This document shows positions 1 through 10,049 of a DNA stretch of 64,000 nucleotides, piece by piece. A program made the position numbers and the translations under genes. Below the pieces are notes generated by a model, which saw only the letters and a program-made list of their open reading frames with translations, searched no databases and was not told the origin of the DNA. The stretch lies in contig SWBL01000012.1 of NCBI GenBank assembly GCA_024195585.1, forward strand, positions 186,001-250,000, in the 5' to 3' direction. This DNA comes from Aureobasidium sp. EXF-3400. Its lineage: Eukaryota > Ascomycota > Dothideomycetes > Dothideales > Saccotheciaceae. How positions within the stretch are numbered: position 1 is the stretch's first letter; each line of letters starts with the position of its first letter.

Positions 1-1359
1 GACGAAGTAGGCGGCGATCACTTGGGATGCCCAGTGTGTTTCTTGTGACCAGCCGAGCCAGAAAAGTGAGGGAGGGAGAATGAAAGCACCCAGAATCATT
101 GGAGGGAGGCGATCTTCAGGTGGTGCGCTTTTGTTGACGAGCCATCTCTTCTTGTACCATGTCAACGTGAAGACGGAGAAGACAATCCAAGCGCTGATGA
201 TGCCCAGAGTGATGGCAATGAAAGGCAAGTAGGAGACCGAAGGGCTCCATCCTCTGTTGCGAAACGAAAAGGGGATGGCTTGGTAGGAGAGATACAGCGT
301 TCCGTACACGATTGTGAGGTAGATAGTACAGAAGATCAAGATGGGTTCTTGAACAAACATGCGCACTGGCTTTGTGGCATACTTCTGTACCAGGATTTTG
401 AAATCGACAGGGGTCTCCTCGAACTTGGCATAGAGGCTGGTGTTTCCAGTTTGAGAACGAAGGCGTTTGGCTTTGCGAGCGAGAAGTACTGGTTCGAAGC
501 TTTCGCGTATGATCAGTACACCGAAGAACCCGACCAGACCGATATAGATGAGAGTAAGCCAGGCTGTCCATCTCCAGTTCAAGTGGTTAGTTGCATAAGC
601 GCCAATGATTGGCGCAAACGTAGAACCAAGATTGATACAGGTTGCTGATGCTCCCAGTCCCACACCTCGGTGAATTGGTGTCCAGATGTCGACAAACATG
701 CCGCTAACGACAGCAAAGATAGCACTACCAAAGAGACCTTCGAGGAAGCGGCATACGAGTATAGTCTGAACGTTCTGAGCAACAGCTTCTGGTATCTGGA
801 AAATGCTCATCCCAAAAAGACCTATCCAAAGTGGGATGGTACGCCCAAGGATTTCACTTAATGGGCCAAAGATAAGAGGTCCACAGGCGAATCCAAGGAT
901 ATGAAAAGTGATACCCAGGTTCATCACCTCGTGCGATACATTGTATTTCTGCGCGGTGATCTTGGTAGCTGGACCAAATATACTGGATGACAAGGAAACC
1001 GCAATGACGAAGCAACTGGCAGTGATGGAGAAGCAGACTTTACGCCACATGGGCCAATTCATGGGTTTCGCTGGGTCGTCATCTCCATCCCAGAGTACAA
1101 GATTGGGATCTGTCTCAAAGCCATCATGCTTATGGCAAGGCTCGCCTTCTTCGTCTGTAAGACCTTGCTTGCAGAAACGACATTCGGGGTGCGGTGGTTT
1201 GCGCGATACAGTGCGTTTGAGTGTGACACCGTTGTCGTCTGAATCTGGGGACTCAATGTCTCGTTCGAAGGATTCTTTGCTAAGATGTGGTGAATCAGCC
1301 TCTTCAGCAATGTGCTGTTCGTGCGGTCTTGGCTGTTGCTTTTCGATATTTGGATTCAT
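1..1359 (-). CDS. MFS multidrug/drug:H+ antiporter, C-terminally truncated by window edge
   Basis: Open frame from ATG at 1359 down to base 1 without a stop, about 453 residues, so the C-terminus lies outside the window. The N-terminal 110 residues are hydrophilic, acidic and cytosolic, with a Cys/His cluster (ECRFCKQG, then EPCHKH near residues 57-75). The membrane part begins with the conserved motif PMNWPMWRK, followed by SSSIFGPA, the loop 2-3 motif GPLSEILGRTIPLWIG, and RFLEGLFGSAIFAVVSGMFVD. These are hallmarks of the fungal DHA1 drug/polyamine antiporter group of the major facilitator superfamily, expected in the plasma membrane exporting toxicants or polyamines. A long central cytosolic loop (RESFEPVLLARKAKRLR) is typical of the group. 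No intron is needed. The substrate cannot be told from sequence. Confidence 0.92.
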   Translation of the reverse strand, partial: MNPNIEKQQPRPHEQHIAEEADSPHLSKESFERDIESPDSDDNGVTLKRTVSRKPPHPECRFCKQGLTDEEGEPCHKHDGFETDPNLVLWDGDDDPAKPMNWPMWRKVCFSITASCFVIAVSLSSSIFGPATKITAQKYNVSHEVMNLGITFHILGFACGPLIFGPLSEILGRTIPLWIGLFGMSIFQIPEAVAQNVQTILVCRFLEGLFGSAIFAVVSGMFVDIWTPIHRGVGLGASATCINLGSTFAPIIGAYATNHLNWRWTAWLTLIYIGLVGFFGVLIIRESFEPVLLARKAKRLRSQTGNTSLYAKFEETPVDFKILVQKYATKPVRMFVQEPILIFCTIYLTIVYGTLYLSYQAIPFSFRNRGWSPSVSYLPFIAITLGIISAWIVFSVFTLTWYKKRWLVNKSAPPEDRLPPMILGAFILPPSLFWLGWSQETHWASQVIAAYFV

Positions 1360-2220
1360 GACGAGTAATTATTGTTCAAAGAAAGGTGGATGATGGTAGA
1401 CGGATCGCCTTCGGACACGCATTGGTTTCCTCAATATGCAGTCCCAGATATGGAAGAAGTGAGTGTATCTCCAAAAAAGCAAACTGTCTGCAAAGCAAAG
1501 CAAGAAGGACGACGAGGGAGGAACTGCGAGATCGCCTTTCGGCCAAGATCGATCATCTCCCGACGACAAGATTCGGACTGAACTTGACCGAAATCTTGCC
1601 AGACTGTTGGCGTAGCCCTGAAGGCCACTCTTTTGCAACTCTCTGCATTGCCGAGAAGGATTCCGTAGGAATGGCAGACGGTAAAGTCAATTGCTGCTCT
1701 CTTTCAGTTTACTAGAACGCGGAGTCTTAAAGTCAAATATCTGTATGTTGCACCGGCACTCTTGTGCGGCAGGAGGGCTTGCGCCTCGTGACGAGGCAGG
1801 CCCGCGACGCGAGAGGCGTGATTAGCTCTCGGAAACAAGCTTCCGAAAGTTGATCTTAACGTCGTTTGCTCGTCGGTCAGCTCTTTCCATGTTTTTGTCT
1901 CATGACCAAACAGCAGATTCATTCTACAGAAGGACAGCAACAGATATCTCATGTCATGCAAACGCTTGATCGAGCAAAGATGTAACGCTTTGGCTGAATT
2001 GTTATCGTGCGGATAAGTATGACCTGTTCTCTCCTCTCGATTGCCTGATACATCAAAGAACCTCTCCATAAAGCTTTCGGGATCAAGCATCTCCTCGTAC
2101 TTCAGCTTGATTAAGCAGTGACTTCTCCAGAAGTCCATCGTGGCTTCTTTTCCCTTAAAGGCATCTCAAAGAAAAATACAGGACCCCATACTGCCCGCAT
2201 AATCCCTTCCATTGAAGGTC
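1360..2220. other. Intergenic region between MFS gene and coiled-coil gene
   Basis: Presumed promoter of the MFS gene plus the 3' flank of the coiled-coil gene. A 144-codon open frame exists on the minus strand (2138-1704, starting with ATG), but it has no recognisable domain, no conserved-looking block and an Arg/Leu-rich tail. I do not call it a gene. Nothing else was seen. Confidence 0.4.
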
Positions 2221-3435
2221 TCAGTACTTCTGACGCTCCAGCTGTTCCATGAGAATCTCCACCTGCTTTTCATGATGTTTTTGTTGACACTCCAGATCAT
2301 CCAACCAAAGCTTGTTGCAGCGCAGCTTTTCTTCCTGCACAAGTTTCATCAATTCTTCTTCCATCAGCTTCTTCTTTCCTTTGGCAAACGACTTGATGGC
2401 GCGGCTGTTGAAGTAACGATGAACGGGATTCAGCTTTTGGCGATTGTAGATTTCTCTTTGCTCAGGACTCAACTTGGAGAGCAGGCGATTGCGGAGCAGG
2501 TCGTGTTCCCATTTGGACAATCGGGCCATCATCTGGACAGCAGACTTGCTGATATCTCTTTGTTCTTCGAAGGTGAAACTGGGCTGGTTTTGAAGGATCT
2601 GCTTGTCGGTGGCCATTTCCTTCATGATCTTGATACCTTCTCCTGAAAGCTTCAAGTCATGCCCGACCAGCAGAGTACGCATCACAGTCTGGAACTGAGC
2701 AAGGCCGACACCGTGGCCCTCATCCTCAATCTGCTCTAACGTTTCTCTGCACTCAGCAAAGAACGCGACTCTCAAACGCTGCAATTCGTCATCGAGAAGA
2801 TCTTGACCGACGCCCATATTATCCCACAAACATCTTATATCGTTCTTGATGTTGTCGACCCAGGTCGCGTCTTCGGCCTGCTTCTGTGCGACCCGGTCTT
2901 CGTCGCTGCGTTCGCCGGATGCTCGTTGCTTGCCACCCCTGAGACGAGCCGCCGGGTCGGACACCCAAAAGTCCATGCGCTCCGCGAGCCTTCGGATGTA
3001 GCTGCGGTCGTCGGCATAGTGGTCGAGGGGGTGTGGAGGTTTCTTAGGGTTCTTCTCGACCAGGGTGGTGCGGATGTCGGGGATGACATCGTAACCCGGT
3101 TCGCTTGCGTCGTCATTATCGACGAGGGTGTATTCGCGGTTCAGCTTCGCGTCTCTTTCGAGACTCCAGCTGTCGGCCATGTTGGGATCGGCCTCGGGAC
3201 TGCTTTCAGAAAGACGTGATGGCATGGTTGATGTTGTCGGTACCCGAAGGTCGTCGTCGCCGGTACCCGGTTGTGTGCTTTTCTTGCGCCGCGACGGATC
3301 CAGGGGTGAACTGGTGAGGTGAAGTTTCGCAAAAGTGCATGAGCTGAGTTTGTATCTGCTACTCGACGTGTGCTCGTCCCCGTTCGCTCTCGGCGCTGCC
3401 GAGACGACAGTGCCTGATAGAAGCCTACGGAGCAT
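2221..3435 (-). CDS. Hypothetical acidic/coiled-coil protein
   Basis: Single uninterrupted frame of 404 codons starting with ATG at 3435. An internal ATG at 3225 (residue 71) would give 334 residues and may be the true start, because residues 1-70 are Arg/Ser-rich and low in complexity; they could alternatively be a mitochondrial presequence. The middle is charged with a YADDRSYIRRLAERMDFW segment. From about residue 265 the protein is strongly helical, and its last 45 residues (EEELMKLVQEEKLRCNKLW and EKQVEILMEQLERQ) look like a coiled coil. No catalytic motif, signal peptide after the second start, or membrane span is seen. Family not recognised. Amino-acid composition and the long open frame support a real gene. 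Confidence 0.65.
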   Translation of the reverse strand: MLRRLLSGTVVSAAPRANGDEHTSSSRYKLSSCTFAKLHLTSSPLDPSRRKKSTQPGTGDDDLRVPTTSTMPSRLSESSPEADPNMADSWSLERDAKLNREYTLVDNDDASEPGYDVIPDIRTTLVEKNPKKPPHPLDHYADDRSYIRRLAERMDFWVSDPAARLRGGKQRASGERSDEDRVAQKQAEDATWVDNIKNDIRCLWDNMGVGQDLLDDELQRLRVAFFAECRETLEQIEDEGHGVGLAQFQTVMRTLLVGHDLKLSGEGIKIMKEMATDKQILQNQPSFTFEEQRDISKSAVQMMARLSKWEHDLLRNRLLSKLSPEQREIYNRQKLNPVHRYFNSRAIKSFAKGKKKLMEEELMKLVQEEKLRCNKLWLDDLECQQKHHEKQVEILMEQLERQKY

Positions 3436-3739
3436 TCTTTCGATGACCCAGGATTGTAAGGTCTGGTATCCTGTATGGGTTCTTTCTCTCGGACGTGGTA
3501 TAGGAAAGCTTGTCGTCTATAGCCCAGCAAAGATACTCCACGTTCGTCAAGTCGTGTTGGAGAGTGTTGGCACCTACTTTCAGTCATTAGCCTAGACCTC
3601 AGGGGTGATCAGACCAAACTAGCTTACATCTATCTCTCCTTGGTACATCTCCAGTACGATATAGATCATTTCACAACTATAAATTTACACAGTAGTTACG
3701 AGATCCAGAGCATGATCCACTGAAAGTCCTCCTTTTCAC

Positions 3740-4400
3740 AGGCTCTCCTTGGACACAACTCCGATTCAAAAACTATCGTGCATTTTGACAGCTGGTGTTT
3801 CATGTTTATATCCACTGGGGACGCTAACTTTCACCGGCTTTCTTTGGAAACATCTACCAATTGAACAAATTTGTGCATTTTTATAGCTGGTATTTCACCT
3901 TCGAGCTCATGGGAGTGCCTATTTCTATGGACTCTCTTTGGACATAGCCCACAGCCAAAAACTATTGTGCATCCCGATAGCTGATTTTTCATGCCCACAT
4001 CCATTGGGATGTACATGTTCTTGTGAGCTCTCTCAGGGTACATATCTAGTATGGATACATTTGTGCATTGTGATAATCAGAATGTTGCTCCAAATGTCCA
4101 CTGAGAGCCTGCACGACAGCCACTCTCTCTGGAAACATCTCCAAGCTAGAAACAATTGTGTATTTTGATAGTTATGGTTCGTCGTGATCAGCAAACGGGG
4201 AGTACTGCACTGTCATCTATCCCAACAGAGACAGAAGTCATATTATACTCCGCTGTAGAAATGCACAATACTTTCAAGAATGAGAGTGGTGTCCACAGAA
4301 AGCTCTCCATGTCATGTGGTTTCTTTGGATGTGGTTCTGACATCAAACACCACTCTGCATTTTTACAGGTTGTATCTTCGTCTTACGTCCGCCGAGATCC
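3740..4400. repeat. Tandem array of ~95-bp units related to a dispersed TIR (MITE-like) element
   Basis: The core TTGTGCATTTTGATAGCT recurs in degenerate form. The GTG of the core sits at 3778, 3873, 3967, 4063 and 4158, spacings of 95, 94, 96 and 95 bp. Each unit also contains a CTCTCTTTGGACA-like block about 35-45 bp before the core and a TCCACTGRGR-like block after it. A reverse-oriented core (AATGCACAATACTTTC) is at about 4260, and a further direct, more diverged unit is at about 4320-4370. The same blocks, in the same order, occur in the solo elements at 10.5, 50.8 and 56.6 kb, which places this array in that family. Units are diverged, so the array is old. No coding capacity is evident. 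Confidence 0.8.
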
Positions 4401-4690
4401 TACAATCTCCCATCGTATGCGGACGCAAGCAGTCTCTCTAGCCAATAACCCAGTGACGCTTTCTGCAGCGTTCGGAGCTCCATTCTGCCTCATGAAGTTT
4501 GTGATTGCCGTGCTGATGTTGCGCAAGGCCTCGTCGATGTCAGTGACTTGTTCACCATATGGATGTCAAAAAGAACAGTATTACTTGAGGATATCATGAA
4601 TGAGACATCAAAAAAGTCATTAGATATATATGAAATAAATGCTAGGAAGATACGAAAAAATTTCTTTTATGTACAAGAAGATTCTGGAAC

Positions 4691-6024
4691 TTAGAGAACC
4701 AGAGCGAATGCGCCCAAGAGGACAACGGCAAGAGAGCCGGAAACGGCGCCAGAGATGGAGCTTGCGGCACCAGTGTAAGGCATAAGAGTGTGGGTGCCGT
4801 TAGCAGCGCTGGAAGACTTGGATCCAGCGGAGCCAGAGGTGGCAGAACCAGTGGTGGCAGAGATAGAACCACCAGTGGGAGAAGCACCAACGTTCTGAGT
4901 ACCGGTGGCGGTGGAAGCCCAGGCAGAGGTGTAAGAGGCGATGGCAGAAGTGTCAACGGAAGCACAGTTGACAGTGACGGTCACAGCGGACTCGGGAGCA
5001 ACAGTAGGGATGGCAAGGACCGAGGACTGGATCGAGGAGAGAGAAGCAGAAGAAGCAGCAGTGAGAGCGGGGTTGGTGGTGGCGGTGTTGTTGGTGTAAG
5101 CGTAGGTGGTAGGGACAGCCTTGCCGGAGGTGGCGACGGAGGTGAAGGTGCTGCTAGGGGAGACAATGGTGCTGGAGATAACAACATCGGCAGAAGCGAT
5201 CTGGCTCTTGATCCAGGCGGCGGCAGTGTCGCTGTAGAGGTCGAAGTAGTTAAGGTGGTCTGCAACAACATCTCCACCAGCGCAGATAGGGTCCTCGGCA
5301 ACACAGTAGTCGTGGAACTTGGAAGTCCAGGTGGCAAGGTTGGCCAGCTGGTAGTCAGGACGAGGGAAGATACCGTTGTCGGGAGCACCGCTGAACTGGT
5401 TGTAGGGCTGGTTGGCAGTGTGTCTGGTGTTACCGAAGACAGTGACAGCAACGATCTGCTTGCCGAGAGCAGAGTTGACGTCAAGAGCAGGAGTAGGAGT
5501 GGTTGTGCAGCCCTGGAAGAAAGTGCCGTTTCCACCACCGATGATGTCGCCAACAACCTGGGCACCTTGAGAGTAACCGCTGAGGACCAACTTGGTGTTG
5601 GGGCAGCGAGCAGCGTAAGCGTTCAGCTGAGCGATTCCATCAGCGACACCTAAAGCGAAGGTAGAATTAGCACATGGGCACAGAGTTGCATAGACAAAAA
5701 CATGACTTACCCTGCTCGACTGACTGGCAGTAAGGAGCCTCGACGGGATTATAGAAAAGAATGTCCTCATAGTCGCAGCCTGCGAGACCATCACAGACGG
5801 CGTTGACAAGCTTTCCCTGACGACCGGGGTAGGGTTCGTTATTGCCTAAAATATGTGAGTATGGCTACTTTTCTGGCTTCTCTTCGAAACGGACCTTTGG
5901 CTAGGAAGATATGCACGTCAGAGCATTCGGTAACGTTGTTCTGGCGGGCCTCGAGTTGAGGAAGAGAGGCGGCGATGGAGAGTTGCGCCAAGGCGAGGAT
6001 AGAAGGAGCGGCGGCGGCGCGCAT
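4691..6024 (-). CDS. Secreted GPI-anchored cutinase-family (CE5) esterase
   Basis: Three exons: 6024-5895, 5845-5711 and 5649-4691; introns of 49 and 61 bp have GT-AG ends and keep frame, giving 407 residues. Residues 1-20 form a signal peptide. The mature part starts DVHIFLAKGNNEPYPGRQGK, the hallmark of the cutinase/acetylxylan esterase family. The nucleophile elbow GYSQGAQV has Ser115; the Asp (AEDPIC, ~208) and His (ADHLNYF, ~220) complete the triad, with paired cysteines around them. A Ser/Thr/Ala-rich stalk of about 150 residues follows and ends in a hydrophobic tail after TGAASSISGA, as expected for a GPI anchor. It probably hydrolyses ester bonds in cutin, suberin or acetylated xylan at the cell surface. 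Long antisense frames over this gene are compositional shadows. Confidence 0.93.
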
Positions 6025-6150
6025 GATTATTGATGTAGCGAGTGTGGGGTGCTTGGAAGCAAAGAAAAGAAATAGATATTAAATATTAATACTAGCACGC
6101 GGCGATCTCGAGGTGACTGAACAAGGAAGATGAGGCCGAAGGTCAAGGAC

Positions 6151-6157
6151 TATATAT
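6151..6157 (-). promoter_or_regulatory. Probable TATA box of the cutinase-family gene
   Basis: TATATAT about 127 bp upstream of the cutinase ATG at 6024. It is the only such motif in the proximal promoter. Assignment rests on position only. Confidence 0.45.
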
Positions 6158-6229
6158 GCCAGGGCGCTTGGATATCTCATTATACTTTCTACGCCTAGAT
6201 CCTCCGTCGCTTGTTGTCTCTCATCCTTC

Positions 6230-6900
6230 CAATCATCAAGCTGTGCCTTGCGCCACTAGCTCGGGTACCGTGGAACACATAGTTTGAGTACGACGTCCTT
6301 CGGTTAATCCGCCTCCCACGGTTCTGCTCAATTTCTGGGCAGCAAAACATTAGCAACTTCCCTCTTGTTGCTGGGCCAAAAGTCTCTTTCTGGAAAGGTC
6401 ATCTTCCTTCCTCGCGAACGGCAACGAAGATTGAGACATCGCCACACACAAAGAACACAACGGCCAAATTTGGTCAACTTAACCATTCCACGGCGATGAC
6501 TGCCTAGCCAATCACATGCGTTTAAGTGCTCAGTCACGACTCGTGATTCCCAGGAAATAGAGAATCAGTCCCAGAATAGTAGCGTTGATATGTCTAGGTT
6601 GCTGAGCACTGGGAGATTGATTTTCGTGTACCTAGCCGAAATCCCCAAGCTGTAATCTCCACGATTTTTATTTCGAAACGGGACCACACTTAAACCTCTC
6701 TCTGGACTTCTCTGTATAGCTGGCTGTCACAACTACTCAAGACATAGGGCAAATTACCATCTACAGCTCACCCAAGTATCCGAATGCCACGTCTAAGAAT
6801 AGCAAAACGAGCAAGTTGAATGTTGGGTTTAATTGTAGGCAGCCGGAAGCACACGACCTGCCGCAATCTCCATGTTCAATAGTCGACCGCTAGTTTCGCT
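6230..6900 (+). repeat. Diverged duplicate of the 11.43-11.90 kb segment
   Basis: CAAGCTGTGCCTTGCGCCAC, TTGCTGGGCCAAAAGTCTC with the TCTGGAAAGGTCATCTTCC that follows, CCAATCACATGCGTTTAAGTG, and CGCAATCTCCATG all recur in the same order at 11.43-11.90 kb with point changes and indels. Both copies lie upstream of an R1 copy (7.4 and 12.0 kb), so they may be the 5' part of a larger R1-containing duplication. No intact frame seen. Confidence 0.6.
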
Positions 6901-7369
6901 ATCCCCGCACTCACCCGAACACGAAGCATGACACAAAATCGGGAGGCTTCGCCAAGCACTGTTCCCAAAGCGTAAACGGTGGGGAAAGCTGACATCATTG
7001 CTGCCTGCGTCTCTACCGTACCTAGACATCAACAAGATGGCAACAGTCAGACGTCCCAAACACAGAGTTATACTTCACTCCCATCCATAGCACTTAACCA
7101 AGCATGCAGACATCTTGGACAGTGCTTGCCAGGGCCACCTTACTGTTTCTCTCCATACCGCCGACCTCGCAAGCGCCGCGAACGACCTCTTCATTCTTCC
7201 TGGGCCACATAATCAATGCGACAGAGCTTTTAACATGCACTGTGCTGAGAGCCAGCAACGATTGCAGATGGAGCCGATGCTTGGTCGATCAATGGAAGCT
7301 TGAAGCACAGGTTGTCACACAGCAGATTACCTCACATTTAGGTGTTTGCTTCCGCTCTCACCGCGCCAG

Positions 7370-8260
7370 CAACGCTACTTCACTTCATATCCCCGCGCCT
7401 CTTCAGGCTTGCGCATCAACATCCGTGTTCAGATATTCACACTCTCGTGACGCCTTCCTACACTTTCTAATCTGATTCCTTGTATCACCAGCAAGTTGCT
7501 GCTGCTGCGAATGAGTTCAAGAAGTACAACGTCCACTTCACAGCCATAACAGCTGAAAAAAGAGTAAAAAAATACTACTGTAAGCCTCTCTTGTACGTTG
7601 ATTTCCTCTTTTCAATTCCTGACCACACACTGCACAAAGGCTCCCACAACACTCAGCAATGCTGCAAGCGCAAGAAGCTAGTAGACAAGGCCAATCGTCC
7701 CACCGAACCATTATAGAAGGTATGAAAGATTCCTCCGATCAAGACTCCGCAACAGAGGCGAAGCTGACAAATATGACAGGTTCTTCATCAGGAAATTCTT
7801 CGATCGGCCCAGGAAAAGTTCGTTGCTGTCAAGGCCGAAGATATCAAGAAGGAGGAAGATGACCATGAGAAGAGCAACGGGGATGTCTTGGCTCGTTACA
7901 GCAACGCAGAGCTGAAGAAGATGTTTGAGAATGTCTTGGCTCGCTCGAGCGATGCAAAGCTGAAGAACATTTTCGAATAGGTCAAGAACGAGATGGAGCA
8001 CCGTGGTATCAGATGAAGCTGCCAGAATTAATGTGTGCTGCGATCAGTACATGGATGTCAGGTGTGCTTTTCGCTTCTCTCCAGCAGGGGTGACACGACG
8101 ATAATGGAGAAAAAGACGATGACGACTCTCCTTTTTACAGCTATGCGGAGTCGGAGAAGCGAGGTCAGGGAAGTGGCACGCCGTGGTATAGAATGACTCT
8201 TCGGTTGACGTTCACTGCGACCACTCGAGGAATTTCCGGTGTGCTCTTCTTGCCGGTTCT
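7370..8260 (+). pseudogene. R1 family copy A (Cys/His knuckle-like spliced gene, disrupted)
   Basis: Same exon structure as copy E at 34.2 kb. Exon encoding AAAANEF...KKYYC ends at 7579 with a GTAAGC donor; intron 7580-7639; second exon encodes SHNTQQCCKRKK...PTEPL and reaches an in-frame TAG (7714-7716) two codons before a GTATG donor. Intron 7720-7812. The last exon encodes EKFVAVKAEDIKKEEDD, then the motif DVLARYSNAELKKMFE present twice in tandem, a second in-frame TAG at 7978, and the family ending KNEMEHRGIR with TGA at 8014. The 3' flank to about 8150 (GTGTGCTGCGATC, GGGGTGACACGACGATAATGG) matches the 3' flank of copy D at 28.6 kb. No convincing start codon. Product unknown. Decayed copy; expression not excluded. 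Confidence 0.55.
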
Positions 8261-9942
8261 CGACACCAACCTCTGAGCACACCCGTTGCTGAGGAATCAT
8301 GCTTGCTGTTGAGGCATTTTACATGTTTAGACTCTGCTTCTTAGACCTTACAACAGCCATGCATACTCCACATCGGTCAAAAGGGAGATCGAGGCGAGTC
8401 GCCTGCAATCTAATTGCTTGGAACTGTAGTTGACAGATATCTATCTCTTCTTCGCTGCTTATGCCCTTGCAGCTTCTTTTCCATGACCACCCATAGCAAA
8501 CAGCGCCAACGACAAGACGCACAAGGACCAATGTTCTCAGCCAACCTGGCGACTTCCTGGCGGAGCATTTGTCGTGATCGTCAACTTTGCATGCTGTCCA
8601 AGTATGTAGGCTTTCTGGATTAGCTCGCCGAAGCGATCGGCCCTGTCTGCTAGCTTCTTGTGCATTGTTGGCCATTGTTGGAGTTGTTGCGACTGTGGTC
8701 GTAGGAGCCTTTGCGCCGTGTGTGGTTGAAAGTGGGATGAAGAAAGTGAATGTGTGTGAAAAATTTCCAGTAGTATTTCTTCCTCTACTTGACCGTGCTT
8801 TTGAGATCTTGTCTGTGTAGCTTATGTTATTCTTCTTGTTCTCATCTGTAGCAGCGGCGACGGTGCGAGGAGTCCAGCTGCCAGGTCTGATATGAGTCCA
8901 GCCGTCGGGTCCAATATTGAATCAAAATTCTTGTGCCATGACGAGGGTGTGAAAGTGGAGTAGCGTGCAGAAGGTTAGAATGTGCGACAATATGACGTGA
9001 AGGAACGTTGAGACGACTTTTATATCGTGTATGGTTAGAGGTTGACTGAGAGAAGTGAAAGTGCAGGGATTGGTATTTCTTGCTCGTCTTCTTTTGATTG
9101 CGGAGTTGTCTGTGGAGCTGGTGTTGTGGTTTTGAAAAAAAGTGTCCAACAAGTTGGGCTGTCTGTTATCGTCAATCACAGGCAAGCAGTCTTCGAACTG
9201 AAAGTAAAAGCCTTGTTCAACCAACTCCTGGATCAAGATCGGCCTTTCTCTTTCGCCCGTCCAGCGAGCAAGCTCATCAGACCCGCGCCGGAACGTAGTG
9301 ACGACGCAGTCGCTGTCTCATCGACTGCTTCGTTGGATAGATGCAAGCCGTTCCTCATCCTGCTTCTAACCACACACTGTATGGAGGCTCCTACGGCAAG
9401 TTCTCAGGATACAAGTAACCTTACATCTTGTGAGAAACACCTGGTGTCGATAAGACTGTATGGCTGATCTGCCCACGGACGAGACATGTTTGCCGCGTTG
9501 GTGCAATGAACTGACCGGCATTTTGAACACCGAATATAAGGATCAAACTCGGTTCGTCGTTAGGCAGCAAGAATGACTGTATCCCATAGAAGGATGAATC
9601 CTGCGGTGGATCAGTACGGCCGATTATATTCGTGCAGGCACATGCCAGGGAGTAGTCGGGAGGAGGTTCGTCCGAAGGCTTTGGATGTCAACCCCGCTTC
9701 CTCCGACACCCCTCCGTTCTTTGTCTTCAATCAATTAGCATAGTACGAGATACCCCGTCGGCGAATCAGTATGCGAACACCTATCTCCCCGTCGCTCTAA
9801 GCAATGTTCGGAGCTTCGGTACCACTGAAGCAAAGGGCCTGTCGTCGGCGGGTGTTGGCAAGACACGCCACAGCAGAACACGGTGGAAGCAAGAGCCGAT
9901 GATCCCACCTTATACCTTGACCTCTGGTTGGCGATCTTGTGT
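8261..9942. other. Intergenic, no gene supported
   Basis: Several short frames on both strands, none with a recognisable domain, splice-consistent extension or typical start context. The last part is the promoter of the SDR gene. Nothing else seen. Confidence 0.4.
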
Positions 9943-9949
9943 ATATAAC
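9943..9949 (+). promoter_or_regulatory. Probable TATA box of the SDR gene
   Basis: TATATAA 107 bp upstream of the ATG at 10050, followed by a CACCAAA/CACAATCAACAC-type pyrimidine-poor leader common in fungal 5' UTRs. Confidence 0.5.
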
Positions 9950-10049
9950 CAGCTGGAGAAGGTCTCTTAGGACCACCAAATCACAATCAACACACCAAAC
10001 ACCAGAAACCAAACATCCAATATCAAGTAACGAAGAACACACAGCAAAC

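Noticed and set aside
1704..2138. 144-codon minus-strand frame
   Set aside because: No recognisable block; not extended by splice sites; lies in a divergent flank.
3740..4400. Regular ~95-bp repeats considered as a CRISPR array
   Set aside because: Eukaryotic context; whole units are homologous, so there are no unique spacers, and inverted units are present.
4790..5653. 287-codon plus-strand frame over the cutinase gene
   Set aside because: Antisense shadow: Gly/Ser/Arg-rich, no domain, created by the Ser/Thr/Ala codons of the real minus-strand gene.
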